Positions 35,729-45,009 are shown, counted from the first letter of the stretch. The stretch is 64,000 nucleotides of DNA from an uncultured Erysipelotrichaceae bacterium (GCA_902793635.1 CADBEA010000001.1:1-64000); one strand, 5' to 3'. A program made the numbers and translations. The notes: generated by a model from the letters alone, not told the origin.

Positions 35729-35768
35729 AAAATGTTTCGTGAATTGTCAACAAGCCACGAAACATTTT
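35729..35768. promoter_or_regulatory. Inverted repeat and promoter of nrdD
   Basis: Perfect 13-base arms AAAATGTTTCGTG/CACGAAACATTTT with a 14-base loop. On the minus strand the loop holds TTGACA, a -35 for nrdD, with TATACG about 15 bases on. A regulator binding the arms would control nrdD. It does not match the NrdR-box pattern I know. Candidate operator. Confidence 0.5.
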
Positions 35769-35815
35769 TAATCGTCAGTTACTGTCCGCGGAGCGGATCA
35801 GAGCCATCCTGCATA

Positions 35816-35842
35816 GGTACTTTAACACCGCGGAAAAGTACC
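35816..35842. repeat. Short inverted repeat between nrdD and nrdG
   Basis: GGTACTTT-N11-AAAGTACC. No T run, so not a standard terminator. The rest of the 291-base gap 35636-35926 holds the nrdD leader and an A/T-rich segment (35860-35895) without other structure. Confidence 0.4.
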
Positions 35843-35926
35843 GTCAATAAGATTGACTGAAAATAATTGGATTTCCAAATATATTTTTTGAAAGCCTGAA
35901 ACATTGTGAAAAATCGCACGGATTTG

Positions 35927-36619
35927 TCAGTCTACACCGCGTATATTGGTGTCATTTACATACTGTTTCATGATGCCTGCATATTCTTTCAGCGCTTCTG
36001 CGGACGGGGCGTGGAGATTGCCGAAAGGGACCGAATCACGGTCGGTAAAGCACTGCAGATAGTAGTGCTTGGCGCCTTTGATCAGTTCGCCGATGCCATG
36101 GAAATCCTCAGCCTGATGGAATTCCTGAACGACCGTCGTACGGAATTCATAGTCGATGCCACTGTCCATCAGTAAACGGATGCTTTCTTTGACCGGAGTA
36201 AGATCCATTTCGCTAAGACCGCAGGTCAGGGCATATTTCTCGGGTGTGTTCTTGATGTCCATGGCGGCATAATCGATCAGACCTTCCGTCAGGATGGAAC
36301 GAAGAAGGTCAGGGTGATAGCCGTTTGTGTCCAGTTTCACTGCGAAACCGAGTTCGCGGATCTTTTTCATCAGCTCCGGCAGATCTTTATGCAGGCAGGG
36401 TTCGCCGCCGGTAAAGGCGACACCATCCAGCAGACCCTGTCTTTTGCGCAGGAAGGCAAGCAGTTCCTCTTCGTCCATGATCGGTCTGGCAGTGCCGTCC
36501 ACCAGTTCGAAGTTGTGACAGAAAGGGCAGCGGAAATCACAGCCGCCGAGAAAGACAGTGCAGGCCACACGGCCGGGGAAGTCCAGCAGTGTCATTTTCT
36601 GTAAACCATGTATTTTCAT
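35927..36619 (-). CDS. nrdG: Anaerobic ribonucleoside-triphosphate reductase activating protein
   Basis: 230 residues, radical-SAM activase that generates the glycyl radical on NrdD. The iron-sulfur motif CDFRCPFC is at Cys27, Cys31 and Cys34 (CX3CX2C), within TVFLGGCDFRCPFCHN; GGEPCLH binds SAM. The start at 36619 is preferred to 36691 because GGAGG lies about 10 bases upstream and the family starts with MKIHGLQKMTLLDFPG. Probably cotranscribed behind the TPR and DUF4037 genes (short spacing, 17 bases after the DUF4037 stop), upstream of nrdD on the same strand. Confidence 0.95.
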   Translation of the reverse strand: MKIHGLQKMTLLDFPGRVACTVFLGGCDFRCPFCHNFELVDGTARPIMDEEELLAFLRKRQGLLDGVAFTGGEPCLHKDLPELMKKIRELGFAVKLDTNGYHPDLLRSILTEGLIDYAAMDIKNTPEKYALTCGLSEMDLTPVKESIRLLMDSGIDYEFRTTVVQEFHQAEDFHGIGELIKGAKHYYLQCFTDRDSVPFGNLHAPSAEALKEYAGIMKQYVNDTNIRGVD

Positions 36620-36635
36620 ATATCCAACTGCCTCC

Positions 36636-37574
36636 TTATACAGCTGAAAGAATGTGCATGTTGCGCAGTTCGGGATCGGAAATCCCGTCATTGATGGAGT
36701 AAGCGTGTTTTTCCAGATCGCCGCAGACTGCTTTGGAAAGATCCTGACGGATCAGCTCGTCGATCACATCGGCCGCGATACCTTCGATCACCGTGTATTT
36801 CTCCTCGGCATTCTGATCGTTGTCGCTGGTCAGCAGGTATTCCAGCAGTTCCGCCTCAAGCGAAAGCACCGGCAGACTGCGCAGAGTGCGGAAGCTCCAT
36901 TTGTAATACGGCTGATAGACGTTGTTGAGCAGAAAGATCACGTTCATGGCGTGCCTGACAAAATCGAAGACAGCCAGCTGCGCGGCGCCGGTTTCACCGT
37001 GCTGCAGACAGCGGCGGTAGTTGTACTGACCGGCCTGGCCCATCAGCAGCAGGCTGCCAGCCAGCTTTTTGCGGCGGATATCCGGCGGGAAGACGGACAG
37101 TGCCGAACGGATCCGGCTCACTTCACCATAGCCGTCATGGAATATTTCACCGTTGGTCGCTTCGGCCAGGGACTGTTCGGGAACCTGCAGCCACTGGCTG
37201 AGGGTGAGAATTCCGTCAGCCGTTCCTGTTTTATCCTGAAAGAACTCCGCGGTGCGGAAGACTCCGTGACGCGGACCGCCCACCGGCTGCAGAAGCGCCC
37301 GCTGATAACCGGCGAATTCCTTCGGCAGTTTTGCGTAGGCTCTTTCAAGAAGAAAGGCGGTGCGGCGGTCAACGATATCTTCGGAAGGCAGAAAGATGCA
37401 GAAGCCGGGTTCGAAGTCATGGTCCTGGGAGACTTCGTCATCGAAACCGAAACATTCCGAACCGGCGCCGCAGATACCGCAGGCTAGCAGCGGCATCACC
37501 TCCGGAAACTGTTCTTCCAGCATCGGCTTTCCGTATTCTTCATAAAAGCGGCGTGACAGTTCAATTCCCCGCAT
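36636..37574 (-). CDS. DUF4037-domain protein (nucleotidyltransferase-like)
   Basis: 312 residues. CGICGAGSECFGFDDEVSQDHDFEPG contains the Gly-Ser...Asp-x-Asp arrangement of the nucleotidyltransferase fold and matches DUF4037. The C-terminal half is helical. Substrate and role are unknown. Its start overlaps the end of the TPR gene by 14 bases, and nrdG follows, so the three look like one transcript. GGAGG is about 7 bases before the ATG. Confidence 0.8.
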   Translation of the reverse strand: MRGIELSRRFYEEYGKPMLEEQFPEVMPLLACGICGAGSECFGFDDEVSQDHDFEPGFCIFLPSEDIVDRRTAFLLERAYAKLPKEFAGYQRALLQPVGGPRHGVFRTAEFFQDKTGTADGILTLSQWLQVPEQSLAEATNGEIFHDGYGEVSRIRSALSVFPPDIRRKKLAGSLLLMGQAGQYNYRRCLQHGETGAAQLAVFDFVRHAMNVIFLLNNVYQPYYKWSFRTLRSLPVLSLEAELLEYLLTSDNDQNAEEKYTVIEGIAADVIDELIRQDLSKAVCGDLEKHAYSINDGISDPELRNMHILSAV

Positions 37575-38400
37575 AGATATCCTCCGCCCGTTTTTTCAGG
37601 TCTTCAGCGTTCATGAAATAACCATAGTATGCGAAGACAGGCGCGCACTTCTCGCATACAAACGCATAATAACCGTCATGCGGAACGGAAGGGGTATCGA
37701 GCAGGTCGGCGGCTTTGTCCAGCAGTTCGAAGATCCTTGGCTCGGCTGCTTCCATGCCTTTCTCGGCTTCCTCTGCATTAGCTATATTAAGGTATGTAAT
37801 GGCCTGTTCCAGTACACCATTGGGTACAGTGGACATTTTTTCCAATGCTTTTTCAAATAATTCATAAGCCTCGGGATACAGACCGGCTGCCGCGCAGGTC
37901 AATGCCATATTATTGTAGAGACCGCCGAGCAGTTCGGGACTGGTTCTCTCTGCCGCTTCGTAGACAGTGCGGGCTTTCTGAAACAGCTGCAGCGACTTTT
38001 CGTTTTCCCCGAAGGCGTTCAGAGCCGTCGCATAATTGGTATAGGTGGTGCCGGAACTGATCGTTCCGTCAAAATCAAGCAGACTGAGAAGACGCAGTGC
38101 CTCTTCACCGTTGGCGATGGCTTTCTCTTTGTTGTTGGTCTTGCGGTAGTGGCCGATCAGCTCGTTTCTGAGCATCAGCTGACCGCGCAGGTCATTGCCG
38201 AGTTTTGCTTCCTCGAGCCAGTATAAAAGATGTCTTTCAGCACCGGCATAATCACGGCGGCTCATGTATTCATCCATTTTTTCGATGATCCTCTGCTGGG
38301 GTACGGGCTTGATCTCCGGTGCGGCACCGAACGGCGTTTCGCACAGCGGGCAGTCCGGCTCCAGATAATCTTCCGGTTTAAGAGTATTGCGGTCGTTCAT
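37561..38400 (-). CDS. Tetratricopeptide-repeat protein
   Basis: 279 residues. An N-terminal CPLC pair, then several TPR units (AERHLLYWLEEAKLGN, YTNYATALNAFGENEKSL, LYNNMALTCAAAGLYPEA, YELFEKALEKM). Helical scaffold for protein binding, cytoplasmic. It partners in the operon with the DUF4037 gene (14-base overlap); homologues of this pair seem to travel together, an inference. GGGAGG precedes the ATG. Confidence 0.8.
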   Translation of the reverse strand: MNDRNTLKPEDYLEPDCPLCETPFGAAPEIKPVPQQRIIEKMDEYMSRRDYAGAERHLLYWLEEAKLGNDLRGQLMLRNELIGHYRKTNNKEKAIANGEEALRLLSLLDFDGTISSGTTYTNYATALNAFGENEKSLQLFQKARTVYEAAERTSPELLGGLYNNMALTCAAAGLYPEAYELFEKALEKMSTVPNGVLEQAITYLNIANAEEAEKGMEAAEPRIFELLDKAADLLDTPSVPHDGYYAFVCEKCAPVFAYYGYFMNAEDLKKRAEDIYAGN

Positions 38401-38455
38401 AAATACCTCCCTGAACAGACTTTTTCTTTTCCTATATTATATATAATGCCATGCT

Positions 38456-38471
38456 GGACAGTCGGCTGTCC
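38456..38471. repeat. Inverted repeat upstream of the TPR operon
   Basis: GGACAG-TCGG-CTGTCC, 56-71 bases before the TPR start, beside a TATATAAT run (candidate -10 on the minus strand). Possible operator. Confidence 0.35.
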
Positions 38472-38568
38472 GGAGCGTGCATCAGACTCTGCCTATTATA
38501 TCGGAAAACTGGTGCAGAAGGGGAAAATACTTCCGGAGAGAAAAATGAAAAATTTATGAAAATAATTG

Positions 38569-38598
38569 TTGACATGGAAAAGAGGGGCGTTTTATTAT
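38569..38598 (+). promoter_or_regulatory. Promoter of the str operon (rpsL)
   Basis: TTGACA (38569-38574), an 18-base spacer and TATTAT (38593-38598), about 100 bases before rpsL. Confidence 0.7.
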
Positions 38599-38599
38599 G

Positions 38600-38702
38600 T
38601 ATAGGCTTAGCGAAAAAGAGGCTTTGTTGTGCACAAGGCCTAAAATTAGGCTGAGGAATGACACACTTGGAAACGTGTGCACAAAACGAAAGGAGAAAGA
38701 AC
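38600..38702 (+). promoter_or_regulatory. rpsL 5' leader with hairpins
   Basis: The leader holds GCCTAAAATTAGGC (perfect 5-base arms) and CACAC...GTGTG, plus a repeated GTGCAC. These could be autoregulatory binding structures for a str-operon protein. Inference; no Rfam match was possible. Confidence 0.35.
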
Positions 38703-39116
38703 ATGCCTACAATAAATCAGCTGGTACGCAAAGGCCGTACTGACAAAGTGACGAAATCAAAGTCCCCTGCTCTGAACAGAGGCTTCAACTCACTGAGAAA
38801 ACGTCCGACAAAATTAAGCAGCCCGCAGAAGAGAGGCGTCTGCACCCGTGTTGGTACAATGACACCGAAGAAGCCGAACTCTGCTCTTCGTAAGTATGCC
38901 CGTGTCCGTCTTTCCAACGGTATGGAAGTTACAGCTTACATTCCGGGTGTAGGACACAATCTGCAGGAACACTCTGTCGTAATGATCAGAGGCGGCCGTG
39001 TTAAGGATCTGCCTGGTGTTCGTTACCACATCATCAGAGGCACTCTGGACTGCGCCGGCGTAAATGACCGCAACCAGAGCCGTTCCCTGTACGGTACAAA
39101 GAAGCCGAAGAAATAA
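38703..39116 (+). CDS. rpsL: 30S ribosomal protein S12
   Basis: 137 residues, starts [12 protein letters not shown]. The decoding-centre segment [18 protein letters not shown] and [26 protein letters not shown] are intact, with the Lys residues that define streptomycin sensitivity present. The start at 38703 follows AAAGGAG; the longer reading from 38658 lacks a site. First gene of rpsL-rpsG-fusA. Confidence 0.98.
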   Translation: MPTINQLVRKGRTDKVTKSKSPALNRGFNSLRKRPTKLSSPQKRGVCTRVGTMTPKKPNSALRKYARVRLSNGMEVTAYIPGVGHNLQEHSVVMIRGGRVKDLPGVRYHIIRGTLDCAGVNDRNQSRSLYGTKKPKK

Positions 39117-39134
39117 TAGAGGGGAGAAGAGAAC

Positions 39135-39605
39135 ATGCCAAGAAAAGGTTATATAGCAAAGCGCGAAGTCTTACCCGATCCGATCTACAATTCCAAACTG
39201 GTCACCAAACTGATCAACAAAATCATGATCGACGGTAAGAGAGGCACAGCTCAGACAATTCTGTACGATGCCTTCGCATACATCGAAAAGTCTACAGGCC
39301 AGAATCCGATGGAAGTCTTCGAAAAGGCTCTCGGCAACGTTATGCCGGTTCTGGAACTGAAGGTCCGCCGTGTCGGCGGTGCCAACTATCAGGTACCTGT
39401 TGAAGTCAGCGCTGACCGTAAGCTGACACTTGGTTTACGCTGGATCGTAAACTATGCAAGACTGCGCCATGAAAAGACAATGGAACAGAGACTTGCTCAT
39501 GAAATCCTTGATGCTGCCAACGGAACAGGCGCATCCGTGAAAAGGAAGGAAGACACACATAAGATGGCTGAAGCAAATAAAGCATTTGCTCACTATCGCT
39601 GGTAA
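39135..39605 (+). CDS. rpsG: 30S ribosomal protein S7
   Basis: 156 residues beginning [20 protein letters not shown]. Family segments [29 protein letters not shown] and [20 protein letters not shown]-like end are present. GGGGAGAAG precedes the ATG. Binds 16S rRNA head, and in many bacteria represses its operon. Confidence 0.98.
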   Translation: MPRKGYIAKREVLPDPIYNSKLVTKLINKIMIDGKRGTAQTILYDAFAYIEKSTGQNPMEVFEKALGNVMPVLELKVRRVGGANYQVPVEVSADRKLTLGLRWIVNYARLRHEKTMEQRLAHEILDAANGTGASVKRKEDTHKMAEANKAFAHYRW

Positions 39606-39623
39606 TAAAAGGAAGGAGCGATT

Positions 39624-41696
39624 ATGCCAAGAGAGTTTCCTCTGAACAAAATCCGTAATATTGGAATCATGGCTCATATCGATGCCGGCAAAACGACAAC
39701 GACCGAGCGTATCCTGTATTACACAGGAAAGATTTACAAGATCGGTGAGACTCACGACGGCGCTTCTCAGATGGACTGGATGGCTCAGGAACAGGAACGT
39801 GGCATCACGATTACCTCCGCAGCTACGACCTGCCACTGGAAAGACTGCCAGATCAATATCATCGACACGCCAGGCCACGTCGACTTCACTGCTGAAGTTG
39901 AACGTTCTCTGCGCGTTCTTGACGGAGCCGTTACCGTCCTCGACTCAAAAGCGGGTGTAGAGCCGCAGACAGAAACCGTCTGGCGGCAGGCCACAGAATA
40001 CAAAGTTCCGCGTATTGTATTCTCAAACAAGATGGACGCTACAGGCGCCGACTTCGATATGTCGGTCGCATCCATCGGCAACAGACTTGGTGCCAAGGCA
40101 GCTGCGATTCAGATGCCGATCGGTGCCGAACAGTCCTTCCGCGGCATTATTGACCTCGTAACCATGCGTCAGTACATGTACAACAATGACCTTGGTACCG
40201 ATATCATCGAATCCGACATTGACGAAAGATACCTGGACAAAGCGACAGATATGCATCAGACAATGCTGGAAATGATTGCCGACTACGACGAAGATCTGAT
40301 GATGAAAGTCCTGGAAGGCGAAGAGCCGACAGTTGAAGAAATCAAAAACGCGATCAGAGCTGGTGTTCTGACCTCCGAATTCTTCCCGGTTATGTGCGGT
40401 TCTGCATATAAGAACAAGGGTGTTCAGCTGATGCTGGACGCGGTTGTCGACTATCTGCCGGCCCCGACGGACATTCCGTCCATCAAGGGCACACTGCAGG
40501 ACGGTACGGAAAGCGAACGTCATCCTTCTGATGAAGAACCGTTCAGCGCGCTGGCCTTCAAGGTCGCGACTGACCCGTTTGTCGGAAGACTGACATACTT
40601 CCGCGTTTACTCCGGTACCGCCACTGCCGGAAGCTACGTACTCAACGCTTCCAAAGACAAGAGAGAAAGATTCGGCCGTCTGGTTCGTATGCATGCCAAC
40701 CACCGTGCCGATATCAATGAAGTATATGCTGGTGACATTGCCGGTGCCGTCGGTCTGAAGAACACAACGACCGGTGACACACTGTGCGATGAAAAGAATC
40801 CGATCGTTCTGGAAAGCATGGTCTTCCCGGAGCCGGTTATCCAGATGTCTGTCGAGCCGCGTACAAAAGCTGACTCCCAGAAGATGGACGAAGCTCTGGC
40901 CAAGCTGGCTGAAGAAGATCCGACATTCCGTACATATACAGATGAAGAAACCGGTCAGACGATCATCGCCGGTGTCGGCGAACTGCAGCTCGACATCATC
41001 ATGGACCGTATGAAGAGAGAATTCAAAGTTGAAGCCACAGCCGGCGCGCCGCAGGTTGCATACCGTGAGACGATCCGCAGTGAGGCTGAAGTTGAAGGCC
41101 GCTTCATCCGTCAGTCCGGCGGTCACGGTCAGTATGGTGACGTCTGGATCAGATTCTCACCGAACCCGGGCAAAGGCTTCGAATTCGAAGATGCCACGGT
41201 CGGCGGATCTGTCCCGAAAGAATTCATCAAGCCGACCCAGGCTGGTCTGGAAGAAGCTCTGAACAACGGACTTGTTGCAGGCTACCCGGTCGTCGATATC
41301 AAAGCTGTCCTCTTTGATGGTAGTTACCACGATGTCGACTCCAGTGAACAGGCATATAAGATCGCTGCCTCCCTGGCGCTGAAAGAAGCTGCCAAGGTCT
41401 GCGACCCGGCCATTCTGGAACCGATCATGGCAGTAGATATCACAGCACCTGCTGAATACCTCGGTGCGGTCATGGGCGACGTCACAAAGAGACGCGGCTC
41501 CATCCGTGAACAGGAAGAAATGGGCAACGCCATCAAGGTAAAGGCCTTCATTCCGCTGGCACAGATGTTCGGTTATGTAACTGACCTCCGTTCCTTCACA
41601 CAGGGACGCGGCAACTACATGATGCAGATGGATCACTATGAAGAAGTTCCGAAGAACATCGCCAAGGAAATCATCGAGAAGAACAGCAACAAATAA
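39624..41696 (+). CDS. fusA: Elongation factor G
   Basis: 690 residues, five domains. G1 [15 protein letters not shown]3 DTPGHVDF, G4 NKMD, then domains II-V (the C-terminal part includes [14 protein letters not shown] and the final [14 protein letters not shown]). It drives translocation. Starts 18 bases after rpsG behind AAGGAGCG. A single copy in the window. Confidence 0.98.
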   Translation: MPREFPLNKIRNIGIMAHIDAGKTTTTERILYYTGKIYKIGETHDGASQMDWMAQEQERGITITSAATTCHWKDCQINIIDTPGHVDFTAEVERSLRVLDGAVTVLDSKAGVEPQTETVWRQATEYKVPRIVFSNKMDATGADFDMSVASIGNRLGAKAAAIQMPIGAEQSFRGIIDLVTMRQYMYNNDLGTDIIESDIDERYLDKATDMHQTMLEMIADYDEDLMMKVLEGEEPTVEEIKNAIRAGVLTSEFFPVMCGSAYKNKGVQLMLDAVVDYLPAPTDIPSIKGTLQDGTESERHPSDEEPFSALAFKVATDPFVGRLTYFRVYSGTATAGSYVLNASKDKRERFGRLVRMHANHRADINEVYAGDIAGAVGLKNTTTGDTLCDEKNPIVLESMVFPEPVIQMSVEPRTKADSQKMDEALAKLAEEDPTFRTYTDEETGQTIIAGVGELQLDIIMDRMKREFKVEATAGAPQVAYRETIRSEAEVEGRFIRQSGGHGQYGDVWIRFSPNPGKGFEFEDATVGGSVPKEFIKPTQAGLEEALNNGLVAGYPVVDIKAVLFDGSYHDVDSSEQAYKIAASLALKEAAKVCDPAILEPIMAVDITAPAEYLGAVMGDVTKRRGSIREQEEMGNAIKVKAFIPLAQMFGYVTDLRSFTQGRGNYMMQMDHYEEVPKNIAKEIIEKNSNK

Positions 41697-41710
41697 AACA
41701 GAAGTAATTA

Positions 41711-41739
41711 TTGCAATTAGATATTCGGTCGGCTAAAAT
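41711..41739 (+). promoter_or_regulatory. tuf promoter
   Basis: TTGCAA (41711-41716), 17-base spacer, TAAAAT (41734-41739), 41 bases before the tuf ATG. Lets tuf be transcribed apart from the str operon. Confidence 0.65.
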
Positions 41740-41779
41740 TATAGCAGACTGAAAATAAAAAATCGGAGGAGAAAACATT

Positions 41780-42973
41780 ATGGCAAAGCAACAGTTTGAC
41801 CGGTCTCTCGAACATGTAAACATCGGTACGATCGGTCACGTAGACCACGGTAAAACAACTCTGACAGCAGCTATCACAAAGTATCTGGCTGAACATCCGG
41901 AAGATGGTAAGGCAGTCTTTGAAGCTTACGACAAGATTGATGGCGCTCCGGAAGAAAAAGCTCGTGGTATTACGATCAACACAGCACACATTGAATATCA
42001 GACAAAAAAGAGACACTATGCCCACGTTGACTGCCCAGGTCATGCTGACTATGTCAAGAACATGATCACTGGTGCCGCTCAGATGGACGGTGCTATCCTG
42101 GTTGTTGCTGCAACAGACGGACCGATGCCGCAGACACGTGAGCACATCCTGCTCGCTCGTCAGGTCGGCGTTCCGTGCATGGTTGTATTCCTGAACAAGT
42201 GCGACATGGTCGACGACGAAGAACTGATCGACCTCGTTGAAATGGAAGTCCGCGAACTGCTCTCTGAGTATGGCTTCGACGGCGACAACTGCCCGGTTAT
42301 CCGCGGTTCTGCTTACGGCGCTCTGAATGGCGATCCGAAGTGGACACCGGCTATCAAGGAACTCCTTGATGCTGTTGATGAATATATTCCGGCTCCGGTT
42401 CATGAATTCGACAAGCCGTTCCTTATGGCTGTTGAAGACGTCTTCACAATCACAGGCCGTGGTACAGTTGCTACGGGCCGTGTAGAGCGTGGCCGTCTGA
42501 ACATGAACGACAACGTTGAAATCGTTGGTATCAGACCGACACAGAAGACTGTCGTAACAGGTATCGAAATGTTCCGTAAGCTGCTTGAATTCGCTCAGGC
42601 AGGTGACAACATCGGTGCTCTGCTGCGTGGTATCAACCGTGACCAGGTTGAACGTGGTCAGGTTCTGGCAAAGCCGGGTTCTGTTACTCCGCACACAACT
42701 TTCAAAGCTCAGGTTTACGTACTGACAAAGGAAGAAGGCGGACGTCACACACCGTTCGTTTCCAACTACCGTCCGCAGTTCTATTTCCGTACAACTGACG
42801 TTACAGGTATCATCACTCTTCCGGAAGGAACAGAAATGTGCATGCCTGGTGACAACGTCCAGATGAACGTTGAACTGCTGAGCCCGATCGCTATCGAACT
42901 GGGAACAAGATTCTCCATTCGTGAAGGCGGCCGTACAGTTGGCTCCGGCAACATCACAGAAATTGTTAAGTAA
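41780..42973 (+). CDS. tuf: Elongation factor Tu
   Basis: 397 residues. GTP site [39 protein letters not shown] and the domain II/III landmarks [17 protein letters not shown] and [13 protein letters not shown]. It delivers aminoacyl-tRNA to the ribosome. Strong codon bias typical of high expression. GGAGG is 11 bases before the ATG. Confidence 0.99.
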   Translation: MAKQQFDRSLEHVNIGTIGHVDHGKTTLTAAITKYLAEHPEDGKAVFEAYDKIDGAPEEKARGITINTAHIEYQTKKRHYAHVDCPGHADYVKNMITGAAQMDGAILVVAATDGPMPQTREHILLARQVGVPCMVVFLNKCDMVDDEELIDLVEMEVRELLSEYGFDGDNCPVIRGSAYGALNGDPKWTPAIKELLDAVDEYIPAPVHEFDKPFLMAVEDVFTITGRGTVATGRVERGRLNMNDNVEIVGIRPTQKTVVTGIEMFRKLLEFAQAGDNIGALLRGINRDQVERGQVLAKPGSVTPHTTFKAQVYVLTKEEGGRHTPFVSNYRPQFYFRTTDVTGIITLPEGTEMCMPGDNVQMNVELLSPIAIELGTRFSIREGGRTVGSGNITEIVK

Positions 42974-43028
42974 TTCTGTCCTGCTGCTGAAAAACGACAC
43001 TGCAGAAGCAGTGCTGTAAAAAGATTAA

Positions 43029-43074
43029 AAAAACCGAAGTGAAGATGCTCATATGTATCATTGCTTCGGTTTTT
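43029..43074 (+). terminator. Terminator of tuf
   Basis: Eleven-base arms AAAAACCGAAG/CTTCGGTTTTT with a larger inner loop; T-rich on + and A-rich on the other side. Confidence 0.8.
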
Positions 43075-43093
43075 GTATGTTCTGATGGTGTGA

Positions 43094-43099
43094 TAAGAT
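43094..43099 (+). promoter_or_regulatory. -10 box of a probable leaderless promoter (HAD gene)
   Basis: TAAGAT, with TGTGA just upstream (extended -10 like), ends 6 bases before the ATG at 43106. No ribosome-binding site. Confidence 0.5.
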
Positions 43100-43105
43100 G
43101 AGTAT

Positions 43106-43783
43106 ATGATAAAAGGAATACTCTTTGATTATGACAGTACGCTGAGCAGCCGCTATGAATCAGCCTACTGGATGTACAGAAGAATGATGAAGGAAATCCT
43201 GCCGCAGGCCGATCCGGATTCATTGTCGTTTGAAGCGATGATCCAGCATATCATGGTCTGGGATCAGTATGGCACCGTGAAAAAGACGTATGTTCTCGAA
43301 AAGATCCGTGATACATATGCGCCGGGCATCGATATACCGAAATGGAATGATTACTGGTACGCCCATTTTCATGAATGCCAGGTCATCATGCCGCATGCCC
43401 GTGAGATCCTTGCCGAACTGAAGGAAAAATACAAACTTGGACTCGTCACCAACGGCGCCAAGGAAAGCCAGATGGCCAAGGTATATGCCCTGGGCCTCGA
43501 TAAGTACTTTGACTTTTCCATCACGTCCGGGGAATTCGGCAAAGACAAGCCGGATCCGGCAATTTTCCGCAAAGCAGCTGAGGAAATGGGACTGGCGTGT
43601 GAAGAAATCGCCTTCATCGGTGATACCTTCTGGACAGATATCTATGGTGCGCTGGCCAGCGGGATGAAAGCGGTCTGGCTCTGCTATGAAAAGAAGACCA
43701 TTTCCGCGTATCCGGTAACCAAGATCCATGAATTTGAAGAAATCAGAACGTTATTCCTGGGAGATACGACATGGAACAAATAA
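43106..43783 (+). CDS. HAD-superfamily hydrolase, subfamily IA
   Basis: 225 residues. Motif I FDYDSTLSS (nucleophile Asp), motif II VTNGAKES, motif III Lys in GKDKPDP, motif IV GDTFWTD. A phosphatase or related phosphotransfer enzyme; the substrate is unknown. Its TAA lies inside the start of the barnase gene (13-base overlap), so it is the first gene of a three-gene unit with barnase and barstar. Confidence 0.88.
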   Translation: MIKGILFDYDSTLSSRYESAYWMYRRMMKEILPQADPDSLSFEAMIQHIMVWDQYGTVKKTYVLEKIRDTYAPGIDIPKWNDYWYAHFHECQVIMPHAREILAELKEKYKLGLVTNGAKESQMAKVYALGLDKYFDFSITSGEFGKDKPDPAIFRKAAEEMGLACEEIAFIGDTFWTDIYGALASGMKAVWLCYEKKTISAYPVTKIHEFEEIRTLFLGDTTWNK

Positions 43784-44682
43784 AGAAACTGCTTCTGGTT
43801 TTGATTCCGGCGGCTCTGCTGGCTTTGTTCTTCCTGGTCCGGCCGGCCAGTACGCCGGAACCTGTTCCCCAGCCTGATCCGGCGCCGATCACTGATCCGC
43901 AGCCGGAAACTTAGCTGGACGAAAACGGTGTTTATGACACGAAGGATGAGGTAGCCCTCTATCTGTATACCTATCAGCACCTGCCTCACAACTACATGAC
44001 CAAGAAGGAAGCACGCAAACTTGGCTGGGATGAAGGACCGCTGCATCTGGTAGAAGAGGGGATGTGCCTGGGCGGTGACGTGTTCGCCAACCGGGAAGGC
44101 CGTCTGCCGGAAATATCAGGCAATTATTACGAATGTGACATTGACACTCTCAATGCGAAACAGCGCGGTGAGAAACGGATCGTCTGGTCAGATGACTTTG
44201 ACATCTATTACACAGACGATTATTACCAGACATTTGTAAAACTGTATGACAGCCCCGGCAGCATTGCCCACACACCTGTAAACGAGCCGGATCCCAAACC
44301 TGCCGTTGAACCTGATCCGGATCCGACGCCGGAAATCGTGCTGGATGAAAACGGTGTATATGACACCAAGGATGAAGTGGCGCTGTATCTGATCACCTAT
44401 CATCATCTGCCCTACAACTACATGACCAAGAAGGAAGCCCGCAAACTCGGCTGGGAGAGCGGCGCTCTGAACCAGACAGTGAAGGGCAAATGCATCGGTG
44501 GTGATGTTTACAGCAATTATGAAGGTGTACTGCCGGAGATATCCGGAAATTATTACGAATGTGACATCGATACCATCAACAAGAAAAAGCGCGGCGAAAA
44601 ACGCCTGATCTGGTCGGATGACTTTGATATCTACTATACAGACGACCATTACGAAACATTTGTGCAGCTGTACGGAGACTGA
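43771..44682 (+). pseudogene. Tandem barnase-type ribonuclease gene interrupted by an in-frame TAG
   Basis: One frame runs from ATG 43771 to TGA 44682. It encodes a hydrophobic signal/anchor (LLLVLIPAALLALFFLV), a Pro-rich linker, then TAG at 43912-43914, then two barnase domains (43915-44251 and 44341-44682). The second domain's counterpart of the stop reads Val in IVLDENG, and the first has ET-stop-LDENG, so a nonsense mutation (for example GAG or CAG to TAG) cut the secretion segment from the enzyme. TAG is used as a normal stop in this genome (for example MATE), so suppression is unlikely unless shown. Alternatively a sequencing error or phase-type switch. Confidence 0.8.
43996..44682 (+). 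CDS. Open downstream part of the tandem barnase gene
   Basis: From the first ATG after the TAG: most of barnase domain 1 and all of domain 2. Both domains follow barnase: NYMTKKEARKLGW, GGDVFANREGRLPEISG, the Glu73 equivalent in YYECDID, then DFDIYYTD. Domain 1 reads DDYYQTF where barnase has D-H-Y-Q-T-F, so the catalytic His102 is Tyr; domain 2 has DDHYETF with His kept. Only domain 2 should be an active guanyl-preferring RNase. No ribosome site precedes 43996 and it starts inside domain 1, so unaided translation would miss some of it. Barstar follows 2 bases on. Confidence 0.65.
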   Translation: MTKKEARKLGWDEGPLHLVEEGMCLGGDVFANREGRLPEISGNYYECDIDTLNAKQRGEKRIVWSDDFDIYYTDDYYQTFVKLYDSPGSIAHTPVNEPDPKPAVEPDPDPTPEIVLDENGVYDTKDEVALYLITYHHLPYNYMTKKEARKLGWESGALNQTVKGKCIGGDVYSNYEGVLPEISGNYYECDIDTINKKKRGEKRLIWSDDFDIYYTDDHYETFVQLYGD

Positions 44683-44684
44683 AA

Positions 44685-44960
44685 ATGGCAAAAAGAGAAA
44701 TCAGAATAGACGGATCCCGTATCATCAGCCGCAAGCTGATGGCGGCATACATGAAAGAAATCTTCGCTTTTGACGAAACATTCGGCGGCAATCTGGACGC
44801 GCTCCACGACAGTCTGTCGGAAGTCAGTGAAGATACGGTGCTGCTTTTTGACGAAGAAGCACTGAAAACCGTCTGCACGGAGAAATATGCCTGGAAAGTC
44901 ATGCGGGTATTGCTGGACGAAACCGAAGACAACCCGCATATCCGGATAAAATTGTTATGA
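44685..44960 (+). CDS. Barstar-family ribonuclease inhibitor
   Basis: 91 residues. FGGNLDALHDSLSE aligns with the barnase-binding helix of barstar (YGENLDALWDCLTG), keeping the two Asp that pair with the barnase active site (Asp35 and Asp39 equivalents). It should bind the adjacent barnase domains in the cytoplasm and protect the producer. It starts 2 bases after the barnase stop with GGAG about 10 bases upstream, and ends at a terminator. Its presence supports the reading of the upstream gene as a toxin. Confidence 0.9.
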   Translation: MAKREIRIDGSRIISRKLMAAYMKEIFAFDETFGGNLDALHDSLSEVSEDTVLLFDEEALKTVCTEKYAWKVMRVLLDETEDNPHIRIKLL

Positions 44961-45009
44961 AAAAGTAACGCATTGCGAATTTAAGCGCTTACATAAGACC
45001 GAAAAAGAG

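Noticed and set aside
35729-35768. NrdR box pair
   Set aside because: Arms do not match the NrdR consensus I know; spacing also differs.
43912-43914. TAG read as a sense codon (pyrrolysine or suppressor)
   Set aside because: TAG ends other genes here and no PYLIS-like context is visible. Kept only as a read-through test.
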